A stretch of DNA of 34,629 bases from Melioribacteraceae bacterium (GCA_028280855.1 JANQLA010000557.1:1-34629), one strand, 5' to 3'; numbered from the stretch's first letter, positions 16,734 to 26,818 are shown. Translations and numbers: made by a program. Notes: generated by a model from the letters alone, not told the origin.

Positions 16734-17579
16734 TCACAAATACTTTTCTAACCACTCTTTTCTTAATCGATCAACTTCTTTTCGATGTGCTTTCAAAAAG
16801 TGATGGCCCTCCTCCAACATAACAAGTTTGAACTTAATATCGTTCTCTAGTAGTTTATACGATAAATCTATAGAATCATGTGGAAGAACACGATCGTCTT
16901 TTGTTCCATGAATAATCAGCAGCGGTGTATTTTTTGACAGTATTTCCGGGAAGTTGATAATTGAACGCGAGTGACATTTCTCGTTGAACTCTTTGCTTCC
17001 GTACTTACCAATAGTGCGTTCATAAAGATTACGCATAAAACGACTCTCTTCAGAGTTACATCTAAGATTTGCAATTCCTCCGGTTACAATAGCGGCTTTG
17101 AAAATGTCCGAACGGGTTAGTGTAAGATATGTCATCATGCCCCCGCGGCTCCAGCCTTCAATCCCCCATGAACTAGTATCGGCATGTGGAATTTCATCTG
17201 CCAAAGGAAGCAGGTTTATGATATCGTTTAGGTCATCGCCGCCGAACTCATCATACCCTTCACCTCCATCGTTTCCACGGTACTGGCTTGAGAATACAAC
17301 GTAGCCCCAGCTTGCTAACTGCCCGAACATACCGCGTGCGTTGAATTTATCTATTGCGCCTGCACTACCAATACCACCCCTGCACCAGATTACGCAGGGA
17401 TATTTCTGAAATTTATCGTTTGGGTAAGCAACATAACCTTTTACGTGTAAGTCATCCGACAGATAAGTGATTTTTTCGACAGTTGTATTATCAATAGTTT
17501 CGTTTCCCCAACCGCTGCGGATCATTTTTTCCTGAGTCGCAGATAATTCTATTTCGATTCGTTCTATTAATTTTGACAT
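16734..17579 (-). CDS. Alpha/beta hydrolase of the prolyl-oligopeptidase (S9)-like type
   Basis: The 281-residue protein is a single alpha/beta-hydrolase domain. The nucleophile elbow is GWSRGG with Ser144, the acid is probably Asp229 in HGTKDDRVLP, and the base is His259 or His260 in EEGHHF. An oxyanion-region CRGGIG is at 66-71. The GWSRGG/HGTxDxxV/GHHF pattern is that of acylaminoacyl-peptidase and dienelactone-hydrolase-like enzymes. No beta-propeller or signal peptide is present, so it is cytoplasmic and the substrate is open. It is a single-gene unit, divergent from the DUF192 gene. Confidence 0.85.
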   Translation of the reverse strand: MSKLIERIEIELSATQEKMIRSGWGNETIDNTTVEKITYLSDDLHVKGYVAYPNDKFQKYPCVIWCRGGIGSAGAIDKFNARGMFGQLASWGYVVFSSQYRGNDGGEGYDEFGGDDLNDIINLLPLADEIPHADTSSWGIEGWSRGGMMTYLTLTRSDIFKAAIVTGGIANLRCNSEESRFMRNLYERTIGKYGSKEFNEKCHSRSIINFPEILSKNTPLLIIHGTKDDRVLPHDSIDLSYKLLENDIKFKLVMLEEGHHFLKAHRKEVDRLRKEWLEKYL

Positions 17580-17669
17580 AAAATGATTTAGCGAATTATA
17601 CTATTTTAGCATATTAAAATTTAACAACTAATCCTGATTTATAATTCAAAAAGTTTGTGGGTGTTATAA

Positions 17670-18230
17670 ATGTCCAAAAAAAAATCGAAGAAGAAATCCG
17701 ACAAGGCGGCAAACAAAAATAAAGTATTTCAAATTACGGCTGCTGCATTATTCGTTATTTTAATCGCATTCTTTGCGTTTTCAACATTTAGCAATAAATC
17801 CAACACAACAGGCGATGAAAAATTGAAAACAGTTACTGCTTATGACTTTGTTAAAAACGGCGAACTAACTTTTCAAACATCAACCAGTGAATTTATTTCA
17901 AAAATTGATATTGAAATTGCGGAAGACGATGACTCCAGGACACAAGGTCTGATGTATCGCGACAAAATGAAAGACACACAAGGCATGTTTTTCATTTTTC
18001 CTTACGAATTCCCTCAGTCATTCTGGATGCGTAACACGGTTATGCCGCTTGATATAATTTTTGTTAACAAAGCAAACGAGATAGTCAAGATTCACAAAAA
18101 TGCCGTGCCTTTTGATGAAAACAGTTATCCATCTGTTCGACCTGCTATTTATGTTGTTGAAGTAAACGCCGGCTACTCTGAAAAACACGGGATTGAAGAA
18201 GGCGATAAAATTGTTTGGAGAAGGATGTAA
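17670..18230 (+). CDS. DUF192 family membrane-anchored protein
   Basis: The 186-residue protein has a very basic N-terminus (SKKKSKKKSDK), one membrane helix at about 24-43, and a DUF192 domain at about 75-184. The domain signatures are RTQGLMYRDKM, GMFFIFP, SFWMRNTVMPLDIIFV and VVEVNAG. The basic N-terminus should stay in the cytoplasm, placing the DUF192 domain outside. The function of the family is not established. A possible minus-10 hexamer TATAAT lies at 17640-17645, about 25 bases before the ATG, but a matching minus-35 is not obvious. Confidence 0.88.
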   Translation: MSKKKSKKKSDKAANKNKVFQITAAALFVILIAFFAFSTFSNKSNTTGDEKLKTVTAYDFVKNGELTFQTSTSEFISKIDIEIAEDDDSRTQGLMYRDKMKDTQGMFFIFPYEFPQSFWMRNTVMPLDIIFVNKANEIVKIHKNAVPFDENSYPSVRPAIYVVEVNAGYSEKHGIEEGDKIVWRRM

Positions 18231-18238
18231 GAATTTTG

Positions 18239-19081
18239 TTATTCACTTGTATCTTCTAATTTATTTTTCCTAGGATCTCCTTTTCCAAATCTCATTGGAT
18301 TAGGCGCGTCTGGATTTTGATTTCTAAAATTTAGCAGATCAGTTTTATCAAACCTATCCATTCCAAAATATTTTTTTCCTTCATCAACTATTGGTTTTAA
18401 CCAATCTTCATGTAAATAAATCTCTCTAGAATGAAGTTCATTTCTGAGATATTTGTAAAGCTTATTTAAAATAATTAAATCTTTTTCTATTACCTTTTCC
18501 TGTTGCCAAGCTAATAGTGGAACCCTTGCAAAACTGTATTTCTCATCTATTTGAGTTATTTTAGTTATAGTTTTTGATAACATTATTAGACGTGAATCCT
18601 TAAATTTGATTAATAGTATAATAAGATCAGACTCTAAGTAATTACCAAAGCTACTTAATAAATGATTGTAAATTGAATCAATGTTATTGGCCTCTTTATT
18701 AAAAGCTTGATACCACCTTAAATCATCAACTCTAAATCTTGCTTTATTCTTTATATTCAATTCGTTGCTAATTATGTTCGCGGTTTTGAATGAAAAAAAT
18801 TCGTCTTGATTCGAAGGCCACCAACCATCTGTTGCACAAAATAATGCATCAGAAATTAAATCAATAAATCTTGTTGTATTTTTATTCAACTTTTCTAAGA
18901 CAATTTCCCGTACAAGCTCTTTCTTGGTAAATTCAGAATGGTTGTTAATTACAATAGCTATATTTAACAAAAGAATTAAGAATATAGAAAACTTGAATGG
19001 CCATTTACGTTCTTTATCACTCAACATTAACGAAAATAGTGCAAGTATAGCGGAAAGCAACGGTATGATTATCCATGTCAT
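18239..19081 (-). CDS. Hypothetical protein with two N-terminal membrane segments
   Basis: The 280-residue protein is unrecognised. Two hydrophobic segments (about 1-20 and 29-48) are separated by a basic turn (DKERKWPFK); the remaining 230 residues are charged and helical, with several Leu/Ile-rich stretches. The end (NPDAPNPMRFGKGDPRKNK) is polar. It sits between convergent DUF192 (8 bases from its stop) and an ATPase gene read in the same direction 113 bases upstream. It looks AT-richer than its neighbours, which fits an accessory gene, but this was not measured. Confidence 0.55.
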   Translation of the reverse strand: MTWIIIPLLSAILALFSLMLSDKERKWPFKFSIFLILLLNIAIVINNHSEFTKKELVREIVLEKLNKNTTRFIDLISDALFCATDGWWPSNQDEFFSFKTANIISNELNIKNKARFRVDDLRWYQAFNKEANNIDSIYNHLLSSFGNYLESDLIILLIKFKDSRLIMLSKTITKITQIDEKYSFARVPLLAWQQEKVIEKDLIILNKLYKYLRNELHSREIYLHEDWLKPIVDEGKKYFGMDRFDKTDLLNFRNQNPDAPNPMRFGKGDPRKNKLEDTSE

Positions 19082-19194
19082 ATTCTTTACTCAAAAATGT
19101 TTATGAAAGTATAATAAGTTATTTCCTATTTGAATTGTGTAATATTAATTACGTATCGTAAGTCTTGAATACAAAAAAATAATTGAATCTTATA

Positions 19195-20367
19195 TTAAAC
19201 TAATCCACACAAAAATCTATCCGCAGAAATTACACGAATACCCTCTTTCACAAAATCTATTCCTGTTTTTTTAATAACCTGGTAGGCAAACGGAATCTTC
19301 AGCCTTTCCTTAAAGTAGAGCAAGTTTTTGGATGGTGTTGTATCGCTTAATTTAACTTCAATAGCGAACCACGGTTTTTTATTTACACTTACTAAAAAGT
19401 CAACTTCCTTCTTATCCTTAGTTTTAAGATATCCCAAATTAATTTTATACCCCTCGTACTCGGTTAAATATTGCGTAAATTTAAGAAGATGAGACGCTAT
19501 CAAATTTTCAAATCGTGCGCTTTCATTTGGGATTTCCGACCAGTCCGTTAAATACAGCTTTGCTTCTTTCTTAATTGCTCGCGTTTCATTTTTATGGAAG
19601 GGATAAATTCTAAAATGATAATAAAAGTTTTCAAGGATCATTAACCAGTTACTTACCGCTTTATGGCTCACTTCTAATTCTTCCCTTATGGCATTTATCG
19701 AAAGCGGACTAGAAACTTTACGGGGAAGCATATCTGCAAGTAAATTCATATTACCTAGATCTCGGACATTTTCTACATCGCGAATTTCTTCGCGGAATAA
19801 TCTTTCTATCTTTTCGTTGTGCCAGCGCCTTAAGATACGCGAATTTTGTTTGAGAAAGACTTCTGGAAATCCTCCAAATTTATCTAAACTTTCAAATTCA
19901 TTTTCATATGATTTGCCCGGTATCATCAACTCTTCAAATGGTTCGAAAGTATTTGCTATGTTAGTAATTTCAGCTAAAGAAAAAGGATGCAATGTGTAAT
20001 AGTGATAACGACCCTGCAATGAATCGCCCCCCTTTCTATATATATTCATCCGTGCGCTGCAGGTAATTAAAAAATTGTATTTGTCTTTTTTGGTATCGTA
20101 AATACCTTTAATAAGATTTTTCCAGTTTCTGTACTTATGAATTTCATCGAAGATTAGTAAGCTCTTTTCCCCAAGGAATTCATAACCCATAATTTTTTCC
20201 CTGTCCGGCTTAAAATCCCAGTTGAAATAATTTTTAGAAGGAAAACCTTTGGATACTAAATCTTTTGCCAAAGTTGTTTTACCAACTTGTCGAGGACCAC
20301 CTACAAATACCATTTTATTTTTTAGGTCTTCGATTATTTTCTTGGTTAGCGATCGGCTTTTAACCAT
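19195..20367 (-). CDS. AAA (AAA_14)/DUF4143 family ATP-binding protein
   Basis: The 390-residue protein has a Walker A motif GGPRQVGKTT at 23-32, a Walker B LLIFDEIHKYRNW near 70-82, and a sensor-like FLITCSARMN. The C-terminal half carries the DUF4143 domain ending in a nuclease-like EVDFLVSVNKKPWFAIEVK stretch. Members of this large family are scattered accessory genes in Bacteria and Archaea, often present in several copies; their role is not established. Two tandem palindromic repeats 34-97 bases upstream of the start are candidate autoregulatory sites. The EVDFLV...EVK residues resemble a PD-(D/E)xK core, which is common in these proteins. Confidence 0.88.
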   Translation of the reverse strand: MVKSRSLTKKIIEDLKNKMVFVGGPRQVGKTTLAKDLVSKGFPSKNYFNWDFKPDREKIMGYEFLGEKSLLIFDEIHKYRNWKNLIKGIYDTKKDKYNFLITCSARMNIYRKGGDSLQGRYHYYTLHPFSLAEITNIANTFEPFEELMIPGKSYENEFESLDKFGGFPEVFLKQNSRILRRWHNEKIERLFREEIRDVENVRDLGNMNLLADMLPRKVSSPLSINAIREELEVSHKAVSNWLMILENFYYHFRIYPFHKNETRAIKKEAKLYLTDWSEIPNESARFENLIASHLLKFTQYLTEYEGYKINLGYLKTKDKKEVDFLVSVNKKPWFAIEVKLSDTTPSKNLLYFKERLKIPFAYQVIKKTGIDFVKEGIRVISADRFLCGLV

Positions 20368-20400
20368 AATTGTTCTCTCAAATATTTCATTTTGATGATA

Positions 20401-20432
20401 CGACTATTTTCACCCAAAGGCAAAAAAAGTCG
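20401..20432. promoter_or_regulatory. Palindromic repeat, unit 1, upstream of the DUF4143 ATPase
   Basis: This 32-base unit begins CGACTATTTT and ends AAAAAGTCG, so its ends are self-complementary. It is directly followed by a second unit of the same length and plan. It lies 34 bases upstream of the ATPase start codon. Confidence 0.55.
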
Positions 20433-20464
20433 CGACTATTTTTGTCTACGGTCAAAAGTAGTCG
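20433..20464. promoter_or_regulatory. Palindromic repeat, unit 2, upstream of the DUF4143 ATPase
   Basis: This second 32-base unit begins CGACTATTTTT and ends CAAAAGTAGTCG. Its arms pair over about 12 bases with one mismatch, and it abuts unit 1 without a gap. Together the two units make a 64-base block. Confidence 0.55.
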
Positions 20465-20587
20465 CAATCGAATTTCGAACTATCTATTTGAGCCAATAAC
20501 ACTTCTTTTGTTTTGAGACGTCAAACTTTGATTGAAATTATTTAGTTTGTTACCACGTATATGAGCCAATAGAATAAGAGGACTTTA

Positions 20588-23500
20588 ATGAAAATAATCA
20601 CGATTCTCCTAAACATCTTGTCGGTAGTTTCACTCCTTGCACAATCCAACATATTTTTTACAAGCGACCCCGCGCCTTCGCCTGATGCATCAAAAATAGT
20701 TTTCGCATACGACAATGATCTATGGAAGGTTTCCGCAGACGGAGGACTTGCATTACGTATAACAGCGATGGATGGACGCGAATCAAATCCTGCTTATTCA
20801 CAGGACGGTAAGTGGATAGCATTCACCGGCAGACAGGACGGTAATCCAAATATCTATGTTATGCCGGCAGAAGGGGGCGAAATAGAGCAGCTAACATTCA
20901 CTGATGCCAATGACTATGTAGAGTCGTGGTCGTGGGATTCCGAGTATATTTATTTTAACTCTAACCGCTACAATAATGTAACAAGTTATAAAGTATCGAT
21001 AAATGGCGGCACGCCTATCCGTTTGTTCAACGGTTTCAAAAACAGGCAACATAACATAGCGGAACATCCGAAAAACGGCAGCTTGTATTTCAACGAATCA
21101 TGGGAGAGTATTCGATTTGCAACCAGGAAAAGATACAAAGGTGATTATAATCCCGATATAAAATCATACAACTTTGATACAAAGGAATATAAAGAGCATA
21201 CATCTTACCGCGGAAAAGATATGTTTCCCACCTTCGACAAGAACGGCAATCTCTATTTTGTTTCGGATCGCGGTAATGAGGAATTTAACCTGTTCAAACT
21301 TGTTAACGGAAGTGCTGAAGAACTAACGAATTTCGAAACATCAATAAAACGTCCGCGAGTAAATGTCGACGGAACTTTGGTTGTTTTCGAAAAAGATTAC
21401 CAGTTATACAAATATGATGTAGCTAAAAACGAATCATCTCTGATCCCTATTGAACTATATCATAATAACGTTACAAAGTTTGACAAAGAATTTAACGTAA
21501 AAGGAAAGGTGACGAATTTTAACGTTTCGCCGGATGGAAAAAAGATAACATTCGTTAGCCGTGGAAGACTTTTCGTAAGTGATATAAAAGGCAAATTTAT
21601 CAAGGAACTAAATACGGATCCTGGGGAAAGGGTTATCGAAGTTCTATGGCTTAAGGATAACAAAACCATCCTATATAATCGTACGGTTAAAGGATGGTTA
21701 AATTTGTTTACAATAAGTGCTGATGGAACAGGTAAGGAAAAGCAACATACAAGCGACTCGCAGAACAACCAGGAAATAAATCTAAACCCAGATCGAACCA
21801 AAGCGACTTATTTTAGTGGTCGTAATGAACTGCGAGTATTTGATACAGAGTCAATGGAAAGTGAAACCGTTGTACGCGATGAGTTCTGGGCTATCTATCC
21901 ATCGCCTGCTTTTTTCTCACCGGATGATAAATACATCGCTTATACCGCGTACCGAAATTTTGAACATGACATTTTTGTGTACGATGTTGAAGCCAAGAAA
22001 ACACATCACATCACAAAAACGGGAATGACGGAAACCGAACCTTTTTGGTCACCCGATGGGAAGTACATTTATTTTAGCAGTGATCCGTTTAATGCAGGGT
22101 ATCCGCGAGGAACGCGAGACGCTGAGATTTATCGCCTTCCCCTAATGAAGTACGATAATGAGTTTAGGTCTGATCGATTCAATAAATTGTTTGCAGATGA
22201 AGAAAAGAAAGACACATCCAAGCCGGTTGTTAAAATTGACTTTAACAACTTGCAAGACAGGTGGGAGGGAATTGCCACTCAGCCGCGTAACCAGGGATCA
22301 CCTTATATAATTCAGAAGGATGATGACACTCACGTATTGTTTGTATCCAATCATGACTCCGAAGGTAACGCGCTATGGAAAACAACACTAAAGCCATTCG
22401 ATAAAAAGGAGACGAAAAAGATTAGCGGTACAAGCGGTTACGCATATCAAATATGTGAAGCGAAAGGCAAGCATTATGTTTTAACCGGTGGTTCAATACA
22501 TGAATTGAAAGTATCGGATAATAAAACGAAAAAAATACCGATTGATTTTAAGTTTTCGAAAAATCTTGCGCAGGAATTCCCACAAATGTTTTATGAGACC
22601 TGGGCTAATCTTGGCGAGAACTATTATGATGATAACTACCACGGAATAGATTGGAACGAAATGAAGGAAAGATACGGTAAGTTTCTTCAGCATGTGAAAA
22701 CCCGCGCCAACCTGCGTACTTTGACTAACGATATGCTGGGCGAATTGAATTCATCGCACCTTGGTTTTACATCGACCGGTAAAGAAGAAGATACGTTTTA
22801 CGAAAACAACACGATTACAGTCGGTCTTCTTTTCGATAATAACGATCCGTATAAAGTTGAGAGGGTAATTAAACGATCCGCCATTGATAAAGAAGGGAAA
22901 AATGTTAAACCGGGAGATAAACTTATTGCAGTTAACGGGATGAAGATAGACGAAACCGTGAACCGCGAATTTTATTTTACCGGCTCATTTAAAGAAGACG
23001 AAGTAAAGCTTACTTTCAAACGGGATGGAGAAGAATTCAACGTAAATATTCACCCCGAAACCGTGAACACCAGGCGAACTCACCTCTACGACGAATGGAT
23101 GGATAGTCGACAGGATATAGTCGATGAAAAGTCTAACAAGCGAATCGCATACATTCACATGAAGAACATGGGCGGTAGTGAACTTAATAGATTCCTGAAA
23201 GAAGTAGCAAACGAAGCGCATTACCGTGATGCATTGATACTCGATCTTCGCTACAACCGCGGCGGCAACGTACATGACAAAGTGCTTCAAACACTGAGTC
23301 AGAGAACATACATGAATTGGAAATACCGTGGAGGTAAGTTAACGCCGCAGCCAAACTTTGTGCCTTCTGATAAACCTATTGTATTGATGATTAATGAGCA
23401 GTCATTAAGCGATGCCGAATTAACTGCCGCAGGATTTAGAGCGCTGGGATTAGGAACAATAGTTGGAACTGAAACTTATAGATGGCTCATCTTTACATCA

Positions 23501-23692
23501 GGAAAAACATTGGTCGATGGTTCGTTTTATCGTTTACCTTCGTGGGGATGCTACCGGGTTGACGGGAAAAATATTGAAACGCATGGGGTTGAACCTGATA
23601 TCTACTTGAAGAACACAATGGTAGACAGATTGAATGGAAAAGACCCTCAGTTGGAGAAAGCGGTTGAATTAATTATGAAAGAGTTGAATTAA
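20588..23692 (+). CDS. Tricorn-like S41 family peptidase with beta-propeller and PDZ domain
   Basis: The 1034-residue protein has a signal peptide (about 1-19, ending LLAQ). Residues about 25-560 hold repeated PD40/WD40-like blades (FTSDPAPSPDASKIVFAYD, AYSQDGKWIAFTG, FWSPDGKYIYFSSD). A tricorn core-1-like helical region with SSHLGF (about 700-735) and a PDZ domain (KPGDKLIAVNG) follow. The S41 catalytic domain has NEQSLSDAE, with Ser941 the likely nucleophile by comparison with tricorn GSDGD. The protein is predicted to be periplasmic, degrading peptides that the propeller admits. An AGAGG site precedes the ATG. It is a single gene, convergent with the phosphatase gene downstream. Family assignment is firm. 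Confidence 0.92.
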   Translation: MKIITILLNILSVVSLLAQSNIFFTSDPAPSPDASKIVFAYDNDLWKVSADGGLALRITAMDGRESNPAYSQDGKWIAFTGRQDGNPNIYVMPAEGGEIEQLTFTDANDYVESWSWDSEYIYFNSNRYNNVTSYKVSINGGTPIRLFNGFKNRQHNIAEHPKNGSLYFNESWESIRFATRKRYKGDYNPDIKSYNFDTKEYKEHTSYRGKDMFPTFDKNGNLYFVSDRGNEEFNLFKLVNGSAEELTNFETSIKRPRVNVDGTLVVFEKDYQLYKYDVAKNESSLIPIELYHNNVTKFDKEFNVKGKVTNFNVSPDGKKITFVSRGRLFVSDIKGKFIKELNTDPGERVIEVLWLKDNKTILYNRTVKGWLNLFTISADGTGKEKQHTSDSQNNQEINLNPDRTKATYFSGRNELRVFDTESMESETVVRDEFWAIYPSPAFFSPDDKYIAYTAYRNFEHDIFVYDVEAKKTHHITKTGMTETEPFWSPDGKYIYFSSDPFNAGYPRGTRDAEIYRLPLMKYDNEFRSDRFNKLFADEEKKDTSKPVVKIDFNNLQDRWEGIATQPRNQGSPYIIQKDDDTHVLFVSNHDSEGNALWKTTLKPFDKKETKKISGTSGYAYQICEAKGKHYVLTGGSIHELKVSDNKTKKIPIDFKFSKNLAQEFPQMFYETWANLGENYYDDNYHGIDWNEMKERYGKFLQHVKTRANLRTLTNDMLGELNSSHLGFTSTGKEEDTFYENNTITVGLLFDNNDPYKVERVIKRSAIDKEGKNVKPGDKLIAVNGMKIDETVNREFYFTGSFKEDEVKLTFKRDGEEFNVNIHPETVNTRRTHLYDEWMDSRQDIVDEKSNKRIAYIHMKNMGGSELNRFLKEVANEAHYRDALILDLRYNRGGNVHDKVLQTLSQRTYMNWKYRGGKLTPQPNFVPSDKPIVLMINEQSLSDAELTAAGFRALGLGTIVGTETYRWLIFTSGKTLVDGSFYRLPSWGCYRVDGKNIETHGVEPDIYLKNTMVDRLNGKDPQLEKAVELIMKELN

Positions 23693-23706
23693 AAAATTTA
23701 CTATAG

Positions 23707-23750
23707 GTTGCTCAGATTGCACTGATAAATTAAAGTGTGATCTGAGTAAC
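23707..23750. terminator. Imperfect 17-base inverted repeat between convergent genes
   Basis: Arms of 17 bases with three mismatches (shared cores CTCAGAT/ATCTGAG and CACT/AGTG) enclose a 10-base AT loop. It lies between the S41 peptidase stop and the phosphatase stop. A run of six T occurs about 10 bases beyond it on the minus strand, so it may end phosphatase transcription; the tract is too distant for certainty. Confidence 0.45.
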
Positions 23751-24289
23751 TAATTAATAAATACTTCCCGTCTTATCGGCTTATCTTTTTCAATAATAAA
23801 AACTTCGCCATAATAATCTGCTAACCACCATCCCGATTTTGATTTTGTAAAACTCATCTTTTCATAGCTGCTTTTGTTTAATCCAAGCTTAATAAGAAAG
23901 TCAGGGATTATATTTGAATGGGATACGATTAGAATCGATTCATCATCCTCGAACCGGTCTATTAATGACTTCAGGAATGAAGTTATTTGGGATGTATCGG
24001 AACAAGCTTCATCCGTAATTATTCTAACTGATTTTTCACTTGATAAGTAAAATGCTGTGTGCAGCGTACGGTTAAATTTGCTGCTAAAAATAGCTGATAG
24101 ATTTTTGCCGGAGAAATAGTCCGCTAATTTTTGGGAAGTCTCAATCCCTTTTTTATTCAATGGCGCAAATGATTTTAATGAGTCGGGCCATTCATTAACT
24201 TTTTCGGAATGACGAACAAGGTAGATAGTTGGTTGTGCATATAGTAGAATCGATTGTAGAAACAAAAAGGTTAGAATAAATATTTTCAT
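23750..24289 (-). CDS. Secreted histidine phosphatase family protein
   Basis: The 179-residue protein has a signal peptide (MKIFILTFLFLQSILLYAQ). The mature part opens with the phosphohistidine motif YLVRHSEK (Arg26, His27); the usual Gly of the RHG motif is Ser. It continues with SSKFNRTLHTA and a second catalytic His in LIVSHSNIIPD. These are features of the histidine phosphatase (phosphoglycerate-mutase-like) superfamily. The export signal argues for a periplasmic phosphatase rather than a glycolytic mutase; its substrate is unknown. It follows the aconitase gene in the same direction but is separated from it by a terminator. Confidence 0.85.
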   Translation of the reverse strand: MKIFILTFLFLQSILLYAQPTIYLVRHSEKVNEWPDSLKSFAPLNKKGIETSQKLADYFSGKNLSAIFSSKFNRTLHTAFYLSSEKSVRIITDEACSDTSQITSFLKSLIDRFEDDESILIVSHSNIIPDFLIKLGLNKSSYEKMSFTKSKSGWWLADYYGEVFIIEKDKPIRREVFIN

Positions 24290-24298
24290 AATTATCTC

Positions 24299-24326
24299 AA
24301 AAAGAAAACCCCGCGAAACAGCGGGG
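24299..24326 (-). terminator. Intrinsic terminator of the aconitase gene
   Basis: CCCCGC and GCGGGG form a 6-base GC stem with a 6-base loop, followed on the minus strand by TTTTCTTTTT. It lies 12 bases past the aconitase stop. The plus strand also has a T-tract after the stem, so it could act in both directions. Confidence 0.88.
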
Positions 24327-24337
24327 CATCTTTTTAA

Positions 24338-26593
24338 TTATTGCTGAGCGGCTATTAAGTTCAATGCGCTTCCTGCCTTAAACCATTCGATTTGATTTTC
24401 ATTAAATGTATGATTCAACATCATTTCATCCGATGTGCCATCAGCATGATTAACGATTAATTTCACTTGTTTACCCGGTGCTAAATCAGGAAGCCCTACT
24501 ATACTCAACTTATCGTCTTCTTTTATTTTATCGTAATCCGACGGATCGTCAAACGTAAGAGGAAGCATTCCTTGTTTCTTCAGGTTTGTTTCGTGTATGC
24601 GCGCAAAGCTTTTAACGATAATCGCTTTACCGCCCAGGTGACGAGGTTCCATCGCTGCATGTTCACGACTTGAACCTTCGCCGTAGTTTTCATCACCAAC
24701 TACTATCCAGCCAATACCGCGCGCTTTGTAGTCCCGAGCAACTTCTTGTACTTCGCCTGTTTCACCAGTGAACTGGTTCTTAACTTTCCCTGCTTCCTCA
24801 GAAAAAGCGTTAATTGCTCCAAGGAACATATTATTCGAAATGTTATCAAGATGTCCGCGGAATCGTAACCATGGTCCCGCCATTGAAATATGGTCGGTGG
24901 TACATTTGCCTTTAGCTTTTAACAGTATTGGTAAATTCTCATAATCCTTTCCATTCCAAGGCTGGAACTTAGATAAGAATTGTAGTCTTTCGCTGCTATC
25001 GTCAATAATGACATCTGTTCCGGGCGCAGCTACAGGTGGAATATAAACATCCTCACCTTTGTCAAAACCGTTTTCAGGCAGCTCATCGCCGTATGGAGAA
25101 TCTAGTTTTACTTTTTCGCCCCCTGCGTTTTCGAGGTAATCGGTTTCGGGATTAAACGATAGGCTTCCGGCAATTGCAAGCGCTGTTGTTATTTCAGGGC
25201 TCGCAACGAAAGCCAATGTTTCAGGGTTACCGTCATTTCGTTTAGCAAAGTTCCTGTTGAATGAAGTTACGATTGTATTACGTTCGCCGGTCTCAATATC
25301 CATACGCTTCCACATACCGATGCAAGGGCCGCACGCATTTGCAAGTACAACTCCGCCGAATTCTTCGAAAGTTTTAAGTTGCCCGTCACGTTCGATAGTT
25401 GCACGAACCTGCTCCGAGCCTGGTGTGATGGTAAATTGAGAGGTTGCTTTCAATCCTTTCGCAAGCGCCTGTTTCGCAATGTTTGCCGAACGGTCGATAT
25501 CTTCATAGCTGGAGTTTGTGCAGCTTCCTATCAAAGCAACGCTTATATTATCAGGGTAGTCGTTTTCTTTAACTGCCTCTTTCATTTTTGAAACAGGCCA
25601 TGCAAGGTCGGGTGTAAATGGTCCGTTTAAGTGCGGTTCAAGTTCGCTTAGGTTAATCTCAATTAACCGGTCGTAATATTTTTCCGGATCGCTTTCTACT
25701 TCATCATCAGCACGCAATAGGTGCGCAAGTTTTTCAGCTAACTCGGCAATATCAGAACGCTCAGTTGATTTAAGATAAGCGCTCATCTTTTCGTCAAAAG
25801 CAAAGAGCGAAGTTGTAGCCCCGATTTCAGCCCCCATATTGCAAATAGTACCTTTACCCGTACATGAAATAGAATTAGCGCCCTCTCCAAAGTATTCAAC
25901 AATAGCGCCCGTTCCGCCTTTTACCGTGAGTATACCTGCGACTTTTAGAATAACATCTTTTGGCGAAGTCCAACCCGATAACTTGCCTGTTAGTTTAACA
26001 CCAATAAGTTTCGGCCATTTTAGCTCCCACGGCATGCCCGACATTACGTCAACGGCATCTGCGCCGCCGACACCAATAGCAATCATTCCAAGTCCGCCTG
26101 CATTTGGAGTATGAGAATCCGTTCCGATCATCATCCCCCCCGGGAAAGCGTAGTTCTCAAGGACTACCTGGTGAATGATTCCGGCCCCGGGCTTCCAGAA
26201 TCCAACACCATACTTTTTAGAGACGCTTTCAAGGAATTCAAACACTTCCTTATTTTCATCCTTTGCGCGGGCTAGGTCGTCTTTTGCTCCGACTTGTGCT
26301 TGAATTAAATGGTCGCAGTGAACTGTTGAAGGAACAGCGGCCGTTTCTCTACCTGCATGCATAAATTGTAAAAGAGCCATTTGTGCTGTCGCGTCCTGCA
26401 TTGCTACTCTGTCCGGTGCAAGTTCAACGTAATCCTTTCCCCGTTGAAAAGGTTTGTTGGTTTCATTCCACAAGTGGGCATAAAGAATTTTCTCTGCGTA
26501 AGTCATTGGTCTGCCAAGCGCCTCACGAACTTTATTTAGCTTAGCTTCAAGTCCATCGTAAACTCTTTGGATCATGTCGAAATTTTCTGCCAT
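24338..26593 (-). CDS. acn: Aconitate hydratase (mitochondrial type)
   Basis: The 751-residue enzyme isomerises citrate to isocitrate in the cytoplasm. The three Fe-S cluster cysteines are visible: Cys358 in GSCTNS, and Cys421 and Cys424 in [10 protein letters not shown]. Substrate-site motifs include [14 protein letters not shown] (157-170) and, in the C-terminal swivel domain, [18 protein letters not shown]. Length and motif spacing match the ACO2-like group of about 750 residues rather than bacterial AcnA of about 890 residues. A GAGAG stretch lies upstream of the ATG. It is a single gene with its own terminator; no other TCA-cycle gene is in the window. Confidence 0.95.
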   Translation of the reverse strand: MAENFDMIQRVYDGLEAKLNKVREALGRPMTYAEKILYAHLWNETNKPFQRGKDYVELAPDRVAMQDATAQMALLQFMHAGRETAAVPSTVHCDHLIQAQVGAKDDLARAKDENKEVFEFLESVSKKYGVGFWKPGAGIIHQVVLENYAFPGGMMIGTDSHTPNAGGLGMIAIGVGGADAVDVMSGMPWELKWPKLIGVKLTGKLSGWTSPKDVILKVAGILTVKGGTGAIVEYFGEGANSISCTGKGTICNMGAEIGATTSLFAFDEKMSAYLKSTERSDIAELAEKLAHLLRADDEVESDPEKYYDRLIEINLSELEPHLNGPFTPDLAWPVSKMKEAVKENDYPDNISVALIGSCTNSSYEDIDRSANIAKQALAKGLKATSQFTITPGSEQVRATIERDGQLKTFEEFGGVVLANACGPCIGMWKRMDIETGERNTIVTSFNRNFAKRNDGNPETLAFVASPEITTALAIAGSLSFNPETDYLENAGGEKVKLDSPYGDELPENGFDKGEDVYIPPVAAPGTDVIIDDSSERLQFLSKFQPWNGKDYENLPILLKAKGKCTTDHISMAGPWLRFRGHLDNISNNMFLGAINAFSEEAGKVKNQFTGETGEVQEVARDYKARGIGWIVVGDENYGEGSSREHAAMEPRHLGGKAIIVKSFARIHETNLKKQGMLPLTFDDPSDYDKIKEDDKLSIVGLPDLAPGKQVKLIVNHADGTSDEMMLNHTFNENQIEWFKAGSALNLIAAQQ

Positions 26594-26789
26594 AATACTA
26601 CTCTCTGTCTGTTTTATTAAGTTTTCGAAATTACTTAAATTTGATAAATTTTGCTTTAGGAAGATTCACTAATCTCATAATCATTTGGATAAATTATTAA
26701 CAACTTTTCTTCCACAGATAGTTCGCATTCGTACATTTCTTTTCAATAACGTACAATTCGAGCAACATAAAATCCTGGAATGATAATTT

Positions 26790-26818
26790 TTGACTTGGCA
26801 TGAATTCTGGTTTATAAT
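26790..26818 (+). promoter_or_regulatory. Sigma-70-like promoter of the ABC permease gene
   Basis: TTGACT (26790-26795) and TATAAT (26813-26818) are separated by exactly 17 bases. Transcription would start near 26825, leaving a leader of about 12 bases before the ATG at 26837. This argues against a TTG start at 26819. Confidence 0.6.

Noticed and set aside
20401..20464. CRISPR repeat pair
   Set aside because: The two units abut with no spacer.
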